DNA from: JBEKOF01 sp049513975
GTDB taxonomy: Bacteria; Verrucomicrobiota; Verrucomicrobiia; Limisphaerales; Palsa-1400
Reading direction: 5' to 3'
Assembly: GCA_049513975.1 (NCBI GenBank)
Contig: JBEKVM010000005.1
Span: 10,293 to 74,292 of the forward strand
DNA: 64,000 nucleotides
How positions within the stretch are numbered: the first letter of the stretch is position 1; each line of letters starts with the position of its first letter. The notes under the pieces were generated by a model. It was given only the letters and a program-made list of their open reading frames with translations, was not told where the DNA came from and did no database searches. The position numbers and the translations under genes were made by a program. Positions 26,281 to 37,983 of this stretch are shown in pieces.

Positions 26281-28098
26281 CTACGGGCCGCGCAGCCAGT
26301 CTTTCAGGATGGCCGCTTGCAGGGCAGTGGGATGGGGCTGCGGAGTGATGGCGAAGGTGGAATTGCCCATCTTTCGGCCCAAAGTTATCTTCGCGGTGTG
26401 CGCTGCGCCGGCGCGGGAATAGACCACTTCAATCTCGTCGCCCGGCTTCCTGGCATCCAGCAGTTGGCTGAAGGACGCGGCATTGACCGCCGCGCCGTCG
26501 GCCGTGACGATTTCGTCCTGCGCCAGAAGGCCGGCCTGGGCGGCGGAGGAAAGCGGTTCCACGGCGGTGACGGTGAGCTTGCCGTTGTTGTCGCGCACCA
26601 TCGCGCCAAAAGCGCCGCCGGGCAGTTCCTTGGGCATCACAATGTCCAGGCCCGCGTAGTCAAAATACTTGGGATAATCCACCGGCTTGGTCGTGTAGGC
26701 GCAGTCGAACTCCTCGTCCAGCCTGGCCCCGGCCATGCGCTCGCACATCCCGCGAAATTCCTGGTCGGTGAAGCCGCGCTTCTTTTCCTGGTAATACTCC
26801 TTGTAGAGGCCGCGCATGACGTCATCGAGGGACTTTTTGTTTTGCGACTCATGCCGGATCTTCAAGTCGAGCACGGTGGCGACCAGGTTCCCTTTGTCGT
26901 AATAGCTGACCGTCAGCCTGGGACCGCCGCGGTTGGCGCCGCCGGAACGCTGGTCCCATTGCTTCCAGCTCGCCTCCGCCACCGACTGATAAAGATGGCC
27001 GGGGCTGTTTTCGTAGCTGGCGATGGCGCCGGACAACCCGGGAAAACCTCGCGCGCCGCCCGTGCCGTTCAACACATCCTCCACCTCCAGCAGGCCGGCG
27101 CGGCGCAGCACGATCCAGGCGTAATAGTCGGTGAACCCCTCGGAAACCCACAGCATTTTAGTCCGGTTCTCGTGCTCGTAATCAAACGGGCCCAGCGCGA
27201 TGGGCCGGATGCGCTTGACGTTGTAATTATGAAAATACTCGTGCGCTACGAAACTCAGCCAATGCTTGTTCCTCATCGGGTTGCCCACGTCCGCCCCGGT
27301 GAACGGCAGCGTCGTTTCATCCAGATGCTCGATGCCGGCGTTGCGGCCGGCCACGATGAAGGTGTAATGCTTGTAGCCAATGTCCCCCATCAGCGTCGTG
27401 GCCGATTCCACCATGCGCTTGAGGTCGGTGACGAATTTCTCGCGGTCAAACTGGCCCAGGTTCAGGCCGTCGAATTCGTGGTGGATGCCCCGCACCTCAA
27501 ACGGCACGACCTCCAGCTTGCCCAGCAATGTCGGGCAGTCATACAGAATGTCGAAGTCCGGCGCGTAAAAAGTATTGCTCCGGCCGGCAACAGGGTCCAG
27601 CCCGGTGGCGATGGTCGTCCAGCCTTCCTTGGGTTTTATCGTCACCGTGACGGGGTGCAGGATTTGGCCGTCCAGGTGCATGTAGGTGTCGGTGGGCGCG
27701 ATGAAGCCGCTGTTCTCGCTCAAGCTGGTTTGGGAAGCCGCCTGCCCGGGGATGACATCGTAACGGACGGTGACAGTGGCCGCGCCGCCGGATTGGACCC
27801 GCCAGGTGTTGGTGTCGGCCTTGGTCCACGCCAGCGGGTGCCCCGCCGCGTCCAGAGCGGTGAAATTGGTGACGTTTTTGGCGTAGTTCATCATCTGGTA
27901 AGCTCCTGGCATCCAGGCCGGCATGATGAAATCATGCATCCCGCCTTTCAGCCCGTCGCAATGGAATTCGACATGGCAAAGCCGGTCGGCGGGATGTTCC
28001 AGGGAGACGACGAACGACAAGGTTTCCGGCGGCGGCCGGACGAACGGCGCGCAGGAGGTCAAGGCCAACGCCGTCAATAATATGAATGCGCGTTTCAT
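26281..28098 (-). CDS. M61-family peptidase with PDZ domain, lipoprotein (copy 1)
   Basis: 605 residues from the ATG at 28098. A lipoprotein signal ends LTALALTSC, so it is envelope-anchored. The M61 (glycyl aminopeptidase) zinc motif HEYFHNYNVKR is present, and the third ligand is in WVSEGFTDYY. The C-terminal PDZ domain contains GGAFGAMVRDNNGKL and AGLLAQDEIVTADG. The enzyme is predicted to trim peptides in the periplasm. It is a close tandem paralogue of the next gene upstream on the minus strand, with near-identical sequence through the PDZ end. Either copy may be specialised. Confidence 0.9.
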   Translation of the reverse strand: MKRAFILLTALALTSCAPFVRPPPETLSFVVSLEHPADRLCHVEFHCDGLKGGMHDFIMPAWMPGAYQMMNYAKNVTNFTALDAAGHPLAWTKADTNTWRVQSGGAATVTVRYDVIPGQAASQTSLSENSGFIAPTDTYMHLDGQILHPVTVTIKPKEGWTTIATGLDPVAGRSNTFYAPDFDILYDCPTLLGKLEVVPFEVRGIHHEFDGLNLGQFDREKFVTDLKRMVESATTLMGDIGYKHYTFIVAGRNAGIEHLDETTLPFTGADVGNPMRNKHWLSFVAHEYFHNYNVKRIRPIALGPFDYEHENRTKMLWVSEGFTDYYAWIVLRRAGLLEVEDVLNGTGGARGFPGLSGAIASYENSPGHLYQSVAEASWKQWDQRSGGANRGGPRLTVSYYDKGNLVATVLDLKIRHESQNKKSLDDVMRGLYKEYYQEKKRGFTDQEFRGMCERMAGARLDEEFDCAYTTKPVDYPKYFDYAGLDIVMPKELPGGAFGAMVRDNNGKLTVTAVEPLSSAAQAGLLAQDEIVTADGAAVNAASFSQLLDARKPGDEIEVVYSRAGAAHTAKITLGRKMGNSTFAITPQPHPTALQAAILKDWLRGP

Positions 28099-28178
28099 GT
28101 TCTGATAGTACGGATGGGGAATCCGTTGGCAAGGCATTCGCGGCCTCGCCTGGTTGTGTCGCTTGCAGCCTCTTGGCG

Positions 28179-29999
28179 CTACGGGCCGCGCAGCCAGTCT
28201 TTCAGGATGGCCGCTTGCAGCGCGGTGGGTTGGGGCTGCGGGGTGATGGCGAAGGTGGAATCGCCCATCTTTCGGCCCAACGCGATCTTCGCGGTGTGCG
28301 TTGCGCCGGCGCGGGAATAGACCACTTCAATCGCGTCGCCCGGCTTCTTGGCATCCAGCAGTTGGCTGAAGGACGCGGCATTGACCGCCGCGCCGTCGGC
28401 GGTGACGATTTCATCCTGCGCGAGAAGGCCGGCTTGGGCGGAGGAGGAAAGGGGTTCCACGGCGGTGACGGTGAGCTTGCCGTTGTTGTCGCGCACCATC
28501 GCGCCTAAAGCGCCGCCGGGCAGTTCCTTGGGCATCACAATGTCCAGGCCGGCATAGTCGAAATACTTGGGATAGTCCACCGGCTTGGTCGTGTAGGCGT
28601 AGTCGAACTCCTCGTCCAGCGTGGCCCCGGCCATGCGCTCGCACATCCCGCGAAATTCCTGGTCGGTGAAGCCGCACTTCTTTTCCTGGTAATACTCCTT
28701 GTAGAGGCCGCGCATGACGTCATCGAGCGACTTTTTGTTTTGCGACTCATGCCGGATTTTCAAGTCGAGCAAGGTGGCCAGCACGGGGCCTTTGTCATAA
28801 TAGCTGATGGTCAGCCGGGGGCCGCCGCGGTTGGAGCCGCCGAAGGAAGGCTGGTCCCATTCATTCCAGCTCGCCTCCGCCGCCGTCTGGTAAAGATGGC
28901 CGGGCGAGTTCTCGTAGGCGGCGATGGACAGGGACAAACCGCGAAAGCCCCGGTCCCCGCCCGATCCGTTCAACACGTCCTCCACCTCCAGCAGGCCGGC
29001 GCGGCGCAGGATGATCCATTCGTAATAGACGGTGAAGCCTTCGGAAACCCAGAGCATTTTGGTCCGGTTTTCGTGCTCGTAATCAAACGGGCCCAGCGCG
29101 ATGGGCCGGATGCGCTTGACGTTGTAAAGATGAAAATACTCGTGCGCCACGAAACTCAGCCATCGCTTGTTCCGCGCCGGCGTGGACACGTCCGCGCTGC
29201 TAAATGGGAGCGTTGTTTCATCCAGATGCTCGATGCCGCCGCCGCGGCCGCTGACGATGAACGTATAATGTTTGTAAGGAATATCCCCCATCAATGTCGT
29301 GGCCGATTCCACCATGCGCTTGAGGTCGCTGACGAATTTCCCCCGGTCAAAGTCACCCAGGTTCAGGCCGTCGAATTCGTGGTGGATGCCCCGCACTTCA
29401 AACGGCACCACCTCCAGCTTGCCCAGCAACGTCGGGCAGTCATACAGAATATCGAAGTTCGGCGCGTAAAAGGTGTTGCTCCGGCCGGCAACCGGGTCCA
29501 GGCCGGTGGCGATGGTGGTCCAGCCTTCCTTGGGCTTTAGGGTGACGGTCACTGGGTGCAGGATTTGGCCGTCCAGATGCATGTAGGTGCCGGTGGGCGC
29601 GAGGTAGGCGCTGGCCTCGCTCAAGCTGCTCTGGAAAATCGCCTGGCCGGCGATGACATCGTAGCTCACCGTGAGGACGGCGCCGCCGCCGGATTGGACC
29701 CGCCAGGTGTTGCTGTCGGTCTTGGCCCACTCCAGCGCGCGGCCCGCGCCGTCCCGGGCGGTGAAATTGGTGACGTTTTTGGCGTAGTTCATCATCCGGT
29801 AATACCCGGGCGTCCAGGCCGGCATGATGAAGTCGTGCGTCCCGCTTTTCAGCCCGTCGCAATGAAAATCCACGTGACAAAGCCTGTCGGCGGGATGTTC
29901 CAGCGAGACGACGAACGACAAGGTTTCCGGCGGCGGCCGGACGAACGGCGCGCAGGAGGTCAAGGCCAATGCCGTCAATACTAGGAATATGCTCTTCAT
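28179..29999 (-). CDS. M61-family peptidase with PDZ domain, lipoprotein (copy 2)
   Basis: 606 residues from the ATG at 29999, with the same lipoprotein leader (LTALALTSCAP). Zinc motif HEYFHLYNVKR and WVSEGFTVYYEW are intact, so both copies look catalytically competent. The PDZ region (GGALGAMVRDNNGKL) matches copy 1 closely. Differences between copies are concentrated around the cleft and at several surface segments (for example GGSNRGGPRLTISYYDKGPVL compared with ANRGGPRLTVSYYDKGNLV in copy 1). It lies upstream of copy 1 in the same direction with about 80 bases between, so both may be on one transcript. Recent duplication is the simplest reading. Confidence 0.9.
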   Translation of the reverse strand: MKSIFLVLTALALTSCAPFVRPPPETLSFVVSLEHPADRLCHVDFHCDGLKSGTHDFIMPAWTPGYYRMMNYAKNVTNFTARDGAGRALEWAKTDSNTWRVQSGGGAVLTVSYDVIAGQAIFQSSLSEASAYLAPTGTYMHLDGQILHPVTVTLKPKEGWTTIATGLDPVAGRSNTFYAPNFDILYDCPTLLGKLEVVPFEVRGIHHEFDGLNLGDFDRGKFVSDLKRMVESATTLMGDIPYKHYTFIVSGRGGGIEHLDETTLPFSSADVSTPARNKRWLSFVAHEYFHLYNVKRIRPIALGPFDYEHENRTKMLWVSEGFTVYYEWIILRRAGLLEVEDVLNGSGGDRGFRGLSLSIAAYENSPGHLYQTAAEASWNEWDQPSFGGSNRGGPRLTISYYDKGPVLATLLDLKIRHESQNKKSLDDVMRGLYKEYYQEKKCGFTDQEFRGMCERMAGATLDEEFDYAYTTKPVDYPKYFDYAGLDIVMPKELPGGALGAMVRDNNGKLTVTAVEPLSSSAQAGLLAQDEIVTADGAAVNAASFSQLLDAKKPGDAIEVVYSRAGATHTAKIALGRKMGDSTFAITPQPQPTALQAAILKDWLRGP

Positions 30000-30038
30000 A
30001 AAATCAGGCCCCGCCTCCGCCGCCGCTCCATTCGGAGC

Positions 30039-30106
30039 TGTAGCGGCGGTCTGTGCGCCGCAAATCCGCGCCTTTTGATTTGCGACGGTCACAGACCGCC
30101 GCTACA
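30039..30106. repeat. Palindromic repeat between M61 and GH127 genes
   Basis: Perfect 17-bp arms occupy 30039-30055 and 30090-30106 (TGTAGCGGCGGTCTGTG and its complement). A second inner complementary pair is CGCAAATC/GATTTGCG. It sits between the GH127 stop (30115) and the copy 2 M61 start and could form a cruciform or terminator-like stem. The sequence type is common in Verrucomicrobiota and Planctomycetota as dispersed repeats (family knowledge). Confidence 0.75.
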
Positions 30107-30114
30107 AGAGTCAT

Positions 30115-32601
30115 TCAATGCTCCGCTTTCATCCAGACTTCGGAACGCACCGGGCCGCCCCGGCCGCCCCGGCCGCCGCTGGAACCGCCGCCCACCGCGG
30201 CGGCCTGGGTGGTTGCGCCGGGCGCGTTGGTGGACGTGTTCCCGGCATAGTTAATGGAGGCGTCGCCGCCGACCGCGGGGGCGGGGCCGGCCTGGCCAAG
30301 ACGATTGAGGCGGGCGTAATTGGGAATGGCCAGCAGCGGGCTGCCGTCGGCCCAGGTGCCGGCGATGGCCATGACGCCGTGCAGGAGGTCCGGCCGCCAT
30401 ACTGCCTTCAACGGCCCGGTGCCAATGGCATTGGTGATGGCGGCGTTGTCCGCCCGTTCCACATTGTAAAGCAGTGGTCCATAACGCAGCGCCTCCAGTC
30501 CCCTGTCCGCCGCGATTTTCGGGTCGGCGGTGATGCGCTGGACTTCCATGGGCAGCACGACCTCAATCCGGTCGCCGGCGTGCCAGGTGCGCTTGATGGC
30601 GGCATAACCCTTGTCAATTTGCGGCGTCATCTTTTGGCCGTTGACGGCCAGGGAAACCAGGCCGCTGACCCGGGGGGTTTCGGTGTAGAGCGCGCTCGTG
30701 CTCCGGTTGGGCGCGCGCACATAAACCGTGAAGGTTTTTGATTCCTTCGGATTGACAGTGATGGCAACATGGCCGCTCCACGGATAATCGGTCTTTTGCA
30801 CCATTTGCACCTCGGTCTGGCCGTCGGAGCCGGCAACCTTTTCCACGTTGATGGTGCTGCCGATGAAAAGATTGACGTAGAGGCCGTCGTCGCCCCGGAC
30901 ATAAGTCCAGGTGGGCAGCATCAGGAGCGTGCGGGGGATGTTGCCGACGCAGCACGGGCAGGCGTGCCAGGGGGTGCGCCGGCCGTCCACCAGCGGGTTG
31001 TCATAAAAAAAGGTCTGGCCTTCCAGATCGGTCGCCCCCAGCAGGGCGTTGTAGAGCGATTCCTCGTATAAATCGGCGTACTTCGCGTCGTGGTAGGCCA
31101 GGTTCATTTTGTATTGGAAGAAAATCAGGCCGCACGTCGAGCAGGATTCGCAGTAGGCGCCGTTGCGCAGGGAATAGTTCGGGCCGAACCCCTCCGACGT
31201 TTCGCCGCTGCCGATGCCGCCCGTCACGTAATACTTCTTGTTGACTATATTGTCCCACAGGGAAAGGACCGCGCTCTGGTAATCGGTGTCATGCGTTTCC
31301 GCCGCCACGTCCGCCATGCCGGAGTAGGTGTAGGCGGCGCGCACGGCGTGGCCCACCGCCTCATACTGCTTTATCATGGGCAGGTGGCTCTGATCGTATT
31401 CCGAGCCGCCCTGGCGGGAATCGAGGAGAAATTTGGCCAGCTTCACGTAGGCATCGCCGCGGCCATGCCCCTCCATGTCGTTGACGAACCGCCCAAAGCG
31501 GACCAGCGCCTGCTCCATCTCCTGATGGCCGTCGAACCAGACTTTTTTCCCCGGTTCCGGCCCGATGTGGGCCACCCAGCAATCCGCCAGCTTCTTGGCC
31601 GCGTCATACAGGCGCGTGTCCTTGCCCCCGGTCATGGTATAATGATTGATGGCGGATTCGATGAAGTAGCCCGCGGTGTAGCCTTCGTGATTGCCCCGAA
31701 AGGCCGGCGACCAGTGTTCGGTCCAGCGTGAATCGGGCGGCCGGGCGGTGAACGCGGTTTGCAGATAGCCGTCCGGTTCCTGGGCGGCGAGAATCTTGGG
31801 AATCCAATCCTCCAGGGTGGCGTGGAATTTCTCCTGGGCCTTGATGATGTCCGGGTCGCCCCGCGGATCAATCATCAGGGCGATGCACATGGCCTCGACC
31901 GTTTGATGAACCCACGCGTTGGCGAACACATAACCTTTGTGCGGCGTGTAAGGCTCCCCGCGCAACGCTTTCGCCGCTTCGATGAAATTGTCAATCCCCC
32001 CCTGGACCTGCGTCAGGTTGGTGCGGTTGATCTGGTCAATGCAATGGGGAATCCAGCCGGCGATCAACGACTTGGCCCGGTCGTTCCAGAGCGGGCTGTC
32101 AATCACATAGTTCTTCGTATAGACGACATCCAGCCGGTCCTTGGGCGGCGCCTCCGCCACCCGCACCGTCAGGGTGGAGGAGAGGTTGGTCGCGCTGTTC
32201 TGCCCGCTCATCTTTAAAACATAAGTGCCGGTTTGGGAGAAGGCGGCGCTCGTTTCCGCCTTGCCTTCCTCGGCGAATGTCACCGTGCCCGGGCCGGAAG
32301 CCTTGCTCCAGGCGACCGTTACCGCCGGCCCGGTGCGGGCCGAAGCGCCTCCGCCGCCATTGCGCCGTCCGCCGCCCCCGCCCCGTCGCGCGGGGTTGTT
32401 ATACCCGGCATACCCCTGGAGGTAGGTTTTTCCCGGCATCACCACATCGCGATCAATGCCGGCGTCCACATACAAATCCGGCGGCGGCGCCGGAGCCTCG
32501 GCGGCGGGCGGGGTGGCAGCGGTAGTGACATTGGTATCCTGGGCATAAGCCGCGCCGGCCAGCAGGGCCGGGAAGAGACAAAAGAGGGCGACTTTTTTCA
32601 T
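30115..32601 (-). CDS. GH127-type glycoside hydrolase with N-terminal PKD-like domain
   Basis: 828 residues from the ATG at 32601, with signal peptide (KKVALFCLFPALLAGAAYA). Residues 25-150 or so form an Ig/PKD-like module (VTFAEEGKAETSAAFSQTGTY...) preceded by a glycine/arginine-rich linker. The GH127 barrel follows. Its signature residues are YCESCSTCG and, later, ACPCCVGNIPR, where Glu-x-Cys and the Cys-Cys pair are the expected zinc/catalytic cluster. It is one of two GH127 genes in the window and is more divergent from classical BAbFA enzymes. The exact glycan substrate is not predictable, though arabinofuranose release is the family theme. Confidence 0.88.
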   Translation of the reverse strand: MKKVALFCLFPALLAGAAYAQDTNVTTAATPPAAEAPAPPPDLYVDAGIDRDVVMPGKTYLQGYAGYNNPARRGGGGGRRNGGGGASARTGPAVTVAWSKASGPGTVTFAEEGKAETSAAFSQTGTYVLKMSGQNSATNLSSTLTVRVAEAPPKDRLDVVYTKNYVIDSPLWNDRAKSLIAGWIPHCIDQINRTNLTQVQGGIDNFIEAAKALRGEPYTPHKGYVFANAWVHQTVEAMCIALMIDPRGDPDIIKAQEKFHATLEDWIPKILAAQEPDGYLQTAFTARPPDSRWTEHWSPAFRGNHEGYTAGYFIESAINHYTMTGGKDTRLYDAAKKLADCWVAHIGPEPGKKVWFDGHQEMEQALVRFGRFVNDMEGHGRGDAYVKLAKFLLDSRQGGSEYDQSHLPMIKQYEAVGHAVRAAYTYSGMADVAAETHDTDYQSAVLSLWDNIVNKKYYVTGGIGSGETSEGFGPNYSLRNGAYCESCSTCGLIFFQYKMNLAYHDAKYADLYEESLYNALLGATDLEGQTFFYDNPLVDGRRTPWHACPCCVGNIPRTLLMLPTWTYVRGDDGLYVNLFIGSTINVEKVAGSDGQTEVQMVQKTDYPWSGHVAITVNPKESKTFTVYVRAPNRSTSALYTETPRVSGLVSLAVNGQKMTPQIDKGYAAIKRTWHAGDRIEVVLPMEVQRITADPKIAADRGLEALRYGPLLYNVERADNAAITNAIGTGPLKAVWRPDLLHGVMAIAGTWADGSPLLAIPNYARLNRLGQAGPAPAVGGDASINYAGNTSTNAPGATTQAAAVGGGSSGGRGGRGGPVRSEVWMKAEH

Positions 32602-32948
32602 ATTAAACCGATTGAGCTTCGACCGTGCTTTCCAGAGCCATCGCGGCACGCCTGCCGGGGCGGGAACACGGCTCTTGGAGGACGGGCGCGGGTTTCATTT
32701 CGCCAAGGATTAGCCAAGGGCCGGGGGAGAGTCAAGGCCGGGTTTCGGCCACCAGATTGGCCGCAGCACGCGGAGCCACAACCGAAGCCGGAATTGCCCG
32801 CAGGTCACGCGAACTCCTTGCCAACTGACTTCCCAACCTTAATATCAAAGCCGCTTGAATGAACTTGCGTCACCGCTGATTTGAACCTGCTGTGCCGTAC
32901 AACCCAACACGCGCCCTTGAACTGCTTCGCCTCGGCACACGCTGACGA
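32602..32948. other. Intergenic region, no gene seen
   Basis: This stretch of about 350 bases separates the divergent GH127 and DprA-like genes. It holds GC-rich sequence and presumably both promoters. I found no convincing RNA, repeat copy or reading frame. Confidence 0.45.
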
Positions 32949-34247
32949 ATGATGACGCCGGTGACAACGAACACGCAGGCCATTCTGCTGCTGACCGCTC
33001 CGCTAATTGCCGGACGCAACGAAGGGTCCGCTGATTTACTGACTTTGACAGAATACAACCGGCTCGCCCGCATTTTGCGCGAAAAGCAAAAGCAACCGGC
33101 GGATTTGATCGGACCGGATGCCGGGGAAACGATCCGTGTTTGCGCCGGGGCGTTTGGCGGGGAGCGCCTGGAGAGCCTGCTGGGCCGCGGGTTTTTGCTC
33201 AGCCAGGCGGTGGATCGCTGGAATGCCCGCGCCATCTGGGTGGTCAGTCGCGCCGATGCCACCTACCCGCCACGCCTCAAAATCCGGCTCAAAGAGGACG
33301 CCCCGCCGGTTCTCTATGGTTGCGGGGATGCGGCGTTGCTGGACACCGGCGGTCTGGCGGTGGTTGGCTCACGGCATGTGGATGACGAACTGATTTCCTA
33401 CACGGAAAATATTGGCAAGCTCGCCGCCCAAGCGGGTCGCACGCTCATCTCCGGCGCGGCCAAGGGCATAGACCGCGCGGCGATGCGCGGAGCGTTGCAG
33501 GCCGGTGGCGCCGTCGCCGGGGTGATGGCGGACAGTCTGGAGCAGGGCGCACTTGCCAGGGACAATCGCGAGCCATTGATGGATCACAAGCTGGCGTTGA
33601 TTTCTCCTTACGATCCGGCGGCTGGCTTCAATGTGGGACACGCCATGCAGCGCAACAAGGTGATCTACGCATTGGCCGATGCGGCGCTGGTGGTCACCTC
33701 GGATTTCGAGAAGGGGGGAACGTGGGCTGGCGCCATCGAGCAGTTGGAGAAACTGCATTTTGTTCCAGTTTTCGTGCGCGACGGTGCCCACGCCGGAAAA
33801 GGAAACGCAGCCCTTTTGCAGAACGGGGCGCTCCCTTGGCCGGATCCCCATGATTTCGCTGAACTCTCCGAGGCCCTTGCAAAGGCCTTGGAAGACCGGG
33901 CTGCGGAACCAAAGCAGGAACCCCTTGCGCTCGTACTGCGCGAGCAGTCCGCCTCCTATAAAAGCTCGAAGACGACAGAGCCTTCACCTGCTCTCCCGCC
34001 GAAGGTCGAACTGGATCCGCACCAACCAAGCGCGACGCCGGCGGAGGCGCTTTTTAACTCAGTTCGTGAGATTCTCGCTCATGAACTGGCCGAACCCAGG
34101 AGTGAGGCGGAAGTGGCCGATCTGCTCAAAGTCTCAAAGTCCCAGGCAAAGGCCTGGCTGACGAAGTTAGTTATGGATGGGAAATTGGAGAAAGTTGCCA
34201 AGCCCCCCCGTTACCGTGTCGCTGGAACTTCGGGGCGTTTGCTGTGA
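32949..34247 (+). CDS. DprA/Smf-like DNA-processing protein
   Basis: 432 residues. The Rossmann-like SLOG domain shows the family motif GGLAVVGSRHVDDE followed by GRTLISGAAKGIDRAAMRGAL, which corresponds to the G-S-R and G-x-A-x-G-I-D motifs of DprA. The C-terminal 60 or so residues form a winged helix (EVADLLKVSKSQAKAWLTKLVMDGKLEKV). An N-terminal helical region of about 110 residues precedes it. DprA binds single-stranded DNA and loads RecA during transformation. This copy stands alone, without topA or comEC beside it, and its middle (GALARDNREPLMDHKLALISPYDP) is atypical. Relation to defence-type DprA/SLOG proteins is possible but not shown. Confidence 0.82.
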   Translation: MMTPVTTNTQAILLLTAPLIAGRNEGSADLLTLTEYNRLARILREKQKQPADLIGPDAGETIRVCAGAFGGERLESLLGRGFLLSQAVDRWNARAIWVVSRADATYPPRLKIRLKEDAPPVLYGCGDAALLDTGGLAVVGSRHVDDELISYTENIGKLAAQAGRTLISGAAKGIDRAAMRGALQAGGAVAGVMADSLEQGALARDNREPLMDHKLALISPYDPAAGFNVGHAMQRNKVIYALADAALVVTSDFEKGGTWAGAIEQLEKLHFVPVFVRDGAHAGKGNAALLQNGALPWPDPHDFAELSEALAKALEDRAAEPKQEPLALVLREQSASYKSSKTTEPSPALPPKVELDPHQPSATPAEALFNSVREILAHELAEPRSEAEVADLLKVSKSQAKAWLTKLVMDGKLEKVAKPPRYRVAGTSGRLL

Positions 34248-34357
34248 CCAGGAGAGGCTCGTCCGGCTGGGTTGCTTAATACGCCGGCAAGGGAAGTGTG
34301 CAAAAAAACAAGAAAGGGGTTGGCAATTCACGGCCTCCGTGGCATTTGTCATGCCCT

Positions 34358-36805
<2,448 letters not shown>

Positions 36806-37049
36806 TGTTCCGGGGGAGCATACGCGCCCTCGCGTGTAATGGCCGGCGCCCTCGCCAGCCACCTCTTTGCGCATTACACTTGATATTGAACTGGCGAACA
36901 GTGGGTGTTTGGGGAGCGCGGGCGTCCTCGTCCGCCGCGTTCGGCGTCCCGCCGAACGCTCTTCAGGTGCGGCATTCTCGTCTTGGGCGGGGGTTGGGGG
37001 ATGACCTGGCGGCTTGACCTTTCCTCCGTCCTCCGTCATTGCTTCTTCC
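36806..37049. other. Intergenic region with palindromic repeats
   Basis: Contains complementary GTGTAATG/CATTACAC at 36834-36841 and 36872-36879, and a hairpin with perfect 9-bp arms at 36937-36945 and 36951-36959 (GCGTTCGGC / GCCGAACGC). These lie between hppA and the BtuF-like gene. No protein was recognised. One of these stems may end the hppA transcript. Confidence 0.55.
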
Positions 37050-37976
37050 ATGAGAGCCAGCCGGATTGTCTCCTTGCTGCCCAGTTGCACCGAGATCGTC
37101 TGCGCCCTGGGCGGCGCCGACCGCCTCAAGGGCCGCTCCCACCAGTGCGATTTCCCGCCGGAAATCAGCGCCTTGCCCGCTTGCACCTCCTCCCCACTCC
37201 TCCGCCATGCCTCCAGCGCCGAAATTGACCGCGACGTCAAATCCCTCGGCCAGCGCGCCCTGTCCCTTTACGAGATTGACGTGGACCAGCTTCGCAAATT
37301 GCGCCCCGATCTCATCTTGACACAAGCCCGGTGCGAGGTTTGCGCCGTCAGCCTTTCCGGCCTGGAACAGGCGCTGGCCCAGGCCCACGCCCCCGGCTTT
37401 CGCCCCAAAATCATGGCCCTTTCCCCCGTCCGCCTGGCCGATCTCTGGCAGGACATTCAAACTGTGGCCGACGCGCTGGGCCTGGCGGAACCAGGCCGCC
37501 AATTGCTCGCCGCCCTGAAGGAACGCGTCGTGGATGTCATCCAAAAAACTTGCCTGCTCCAGCGCCGTCCCGCCGTCGCCTGCCTGGATTGGCTTGACCC
37601 GCTCATGGCCTCCGGCCTTTGGGTTCCCGAACTGGTTCAATTCGCCGGTGGCCGCAACCTCTTTGCCCAGCCCGGCCAGCCCTCCTCCTGGCTGGAATGG
37701 GATGCCTTGCGCCAGGGCGACCCGGACCTCATCGTCCTCATGCCCTGCGGATTCGATCTGGACCGCACCCGCCGCGAAGCCGCCGCCTTGCAATCCAAGC
37801 CCGAATGGAAAACCCTGCGCGCCGTCAAGACCGGCCGGGTTTTTTTGGTGGACGGCAACTCCTATTTCAACCGGCCCGGCCCGCGCCTGGTGGATTCGTT
37901 GGAAATCCTGGCCCAAATCCTCCAGCCCGCCCTCTTCCCTTCTAACCCCGCCGGCAAAGCCTGGGAGAAATTCTGA
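37050..37976 (+). CDS. Cobalamin-binding (BtuF/FepB-like) ABC substrate-binding family protein
   Basis: 308 residues from ATG 37050. The opening SRIVSLLPSCTEIVCALGGADRLKGRSHQCDFPPE is typical of the vitamin B12-binding branch of the helical-backbone substrate-binding family (quoted here only by its parts SRIVSLLPS and GRSHQCDFP). Further motifs are ALSPVRLADLWQDI and the late GRVFLVDGNSYFNRPGPRL. There is no signal peptide, as is common in a large bacterial subgroup annotated as cobalamin-binding, and no permease or ATPase genes are adjacent. It may thus be cytoplasmic and not a transporter component. It is convergent with tolC, with 7 bases between. Confidence 0.85.
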   Translation: MRASRIVSLLPSCTEIVCALGGADRLKGRSHQCDFPPEISALPACTSSPLLRHASSAEIDRDVKSLGQRALSLYEIDVDQLRKLRPDLILTQARCEVCAVSLSGLEQALAQAHAPGFRPKIMALSPVRLADLWQDIQTVADALGLAEPGRQLLAALKERVVDVIQKTCLLQRRPAVACLDWLDPLMASGLWVPELVQFAGGRNLFAQPGQPSSWLEWDALRQGDPDLIVLMPCGFDLDRTRREAAALQSKPEWKTLRAVKTGRVFLVDGNSYFNRPGPRLVDSLEILAQILQPALFPSNPAGKAWEKF

Positions 37977-37983
37977 ACTCCCT

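Noticed and set aside
26272..28080. Plus-strand frame of about 600 codons opposite M61 copy 1
   Set aside because: Reverse of a strongly supported peptidase gene, with no motifs of its own.
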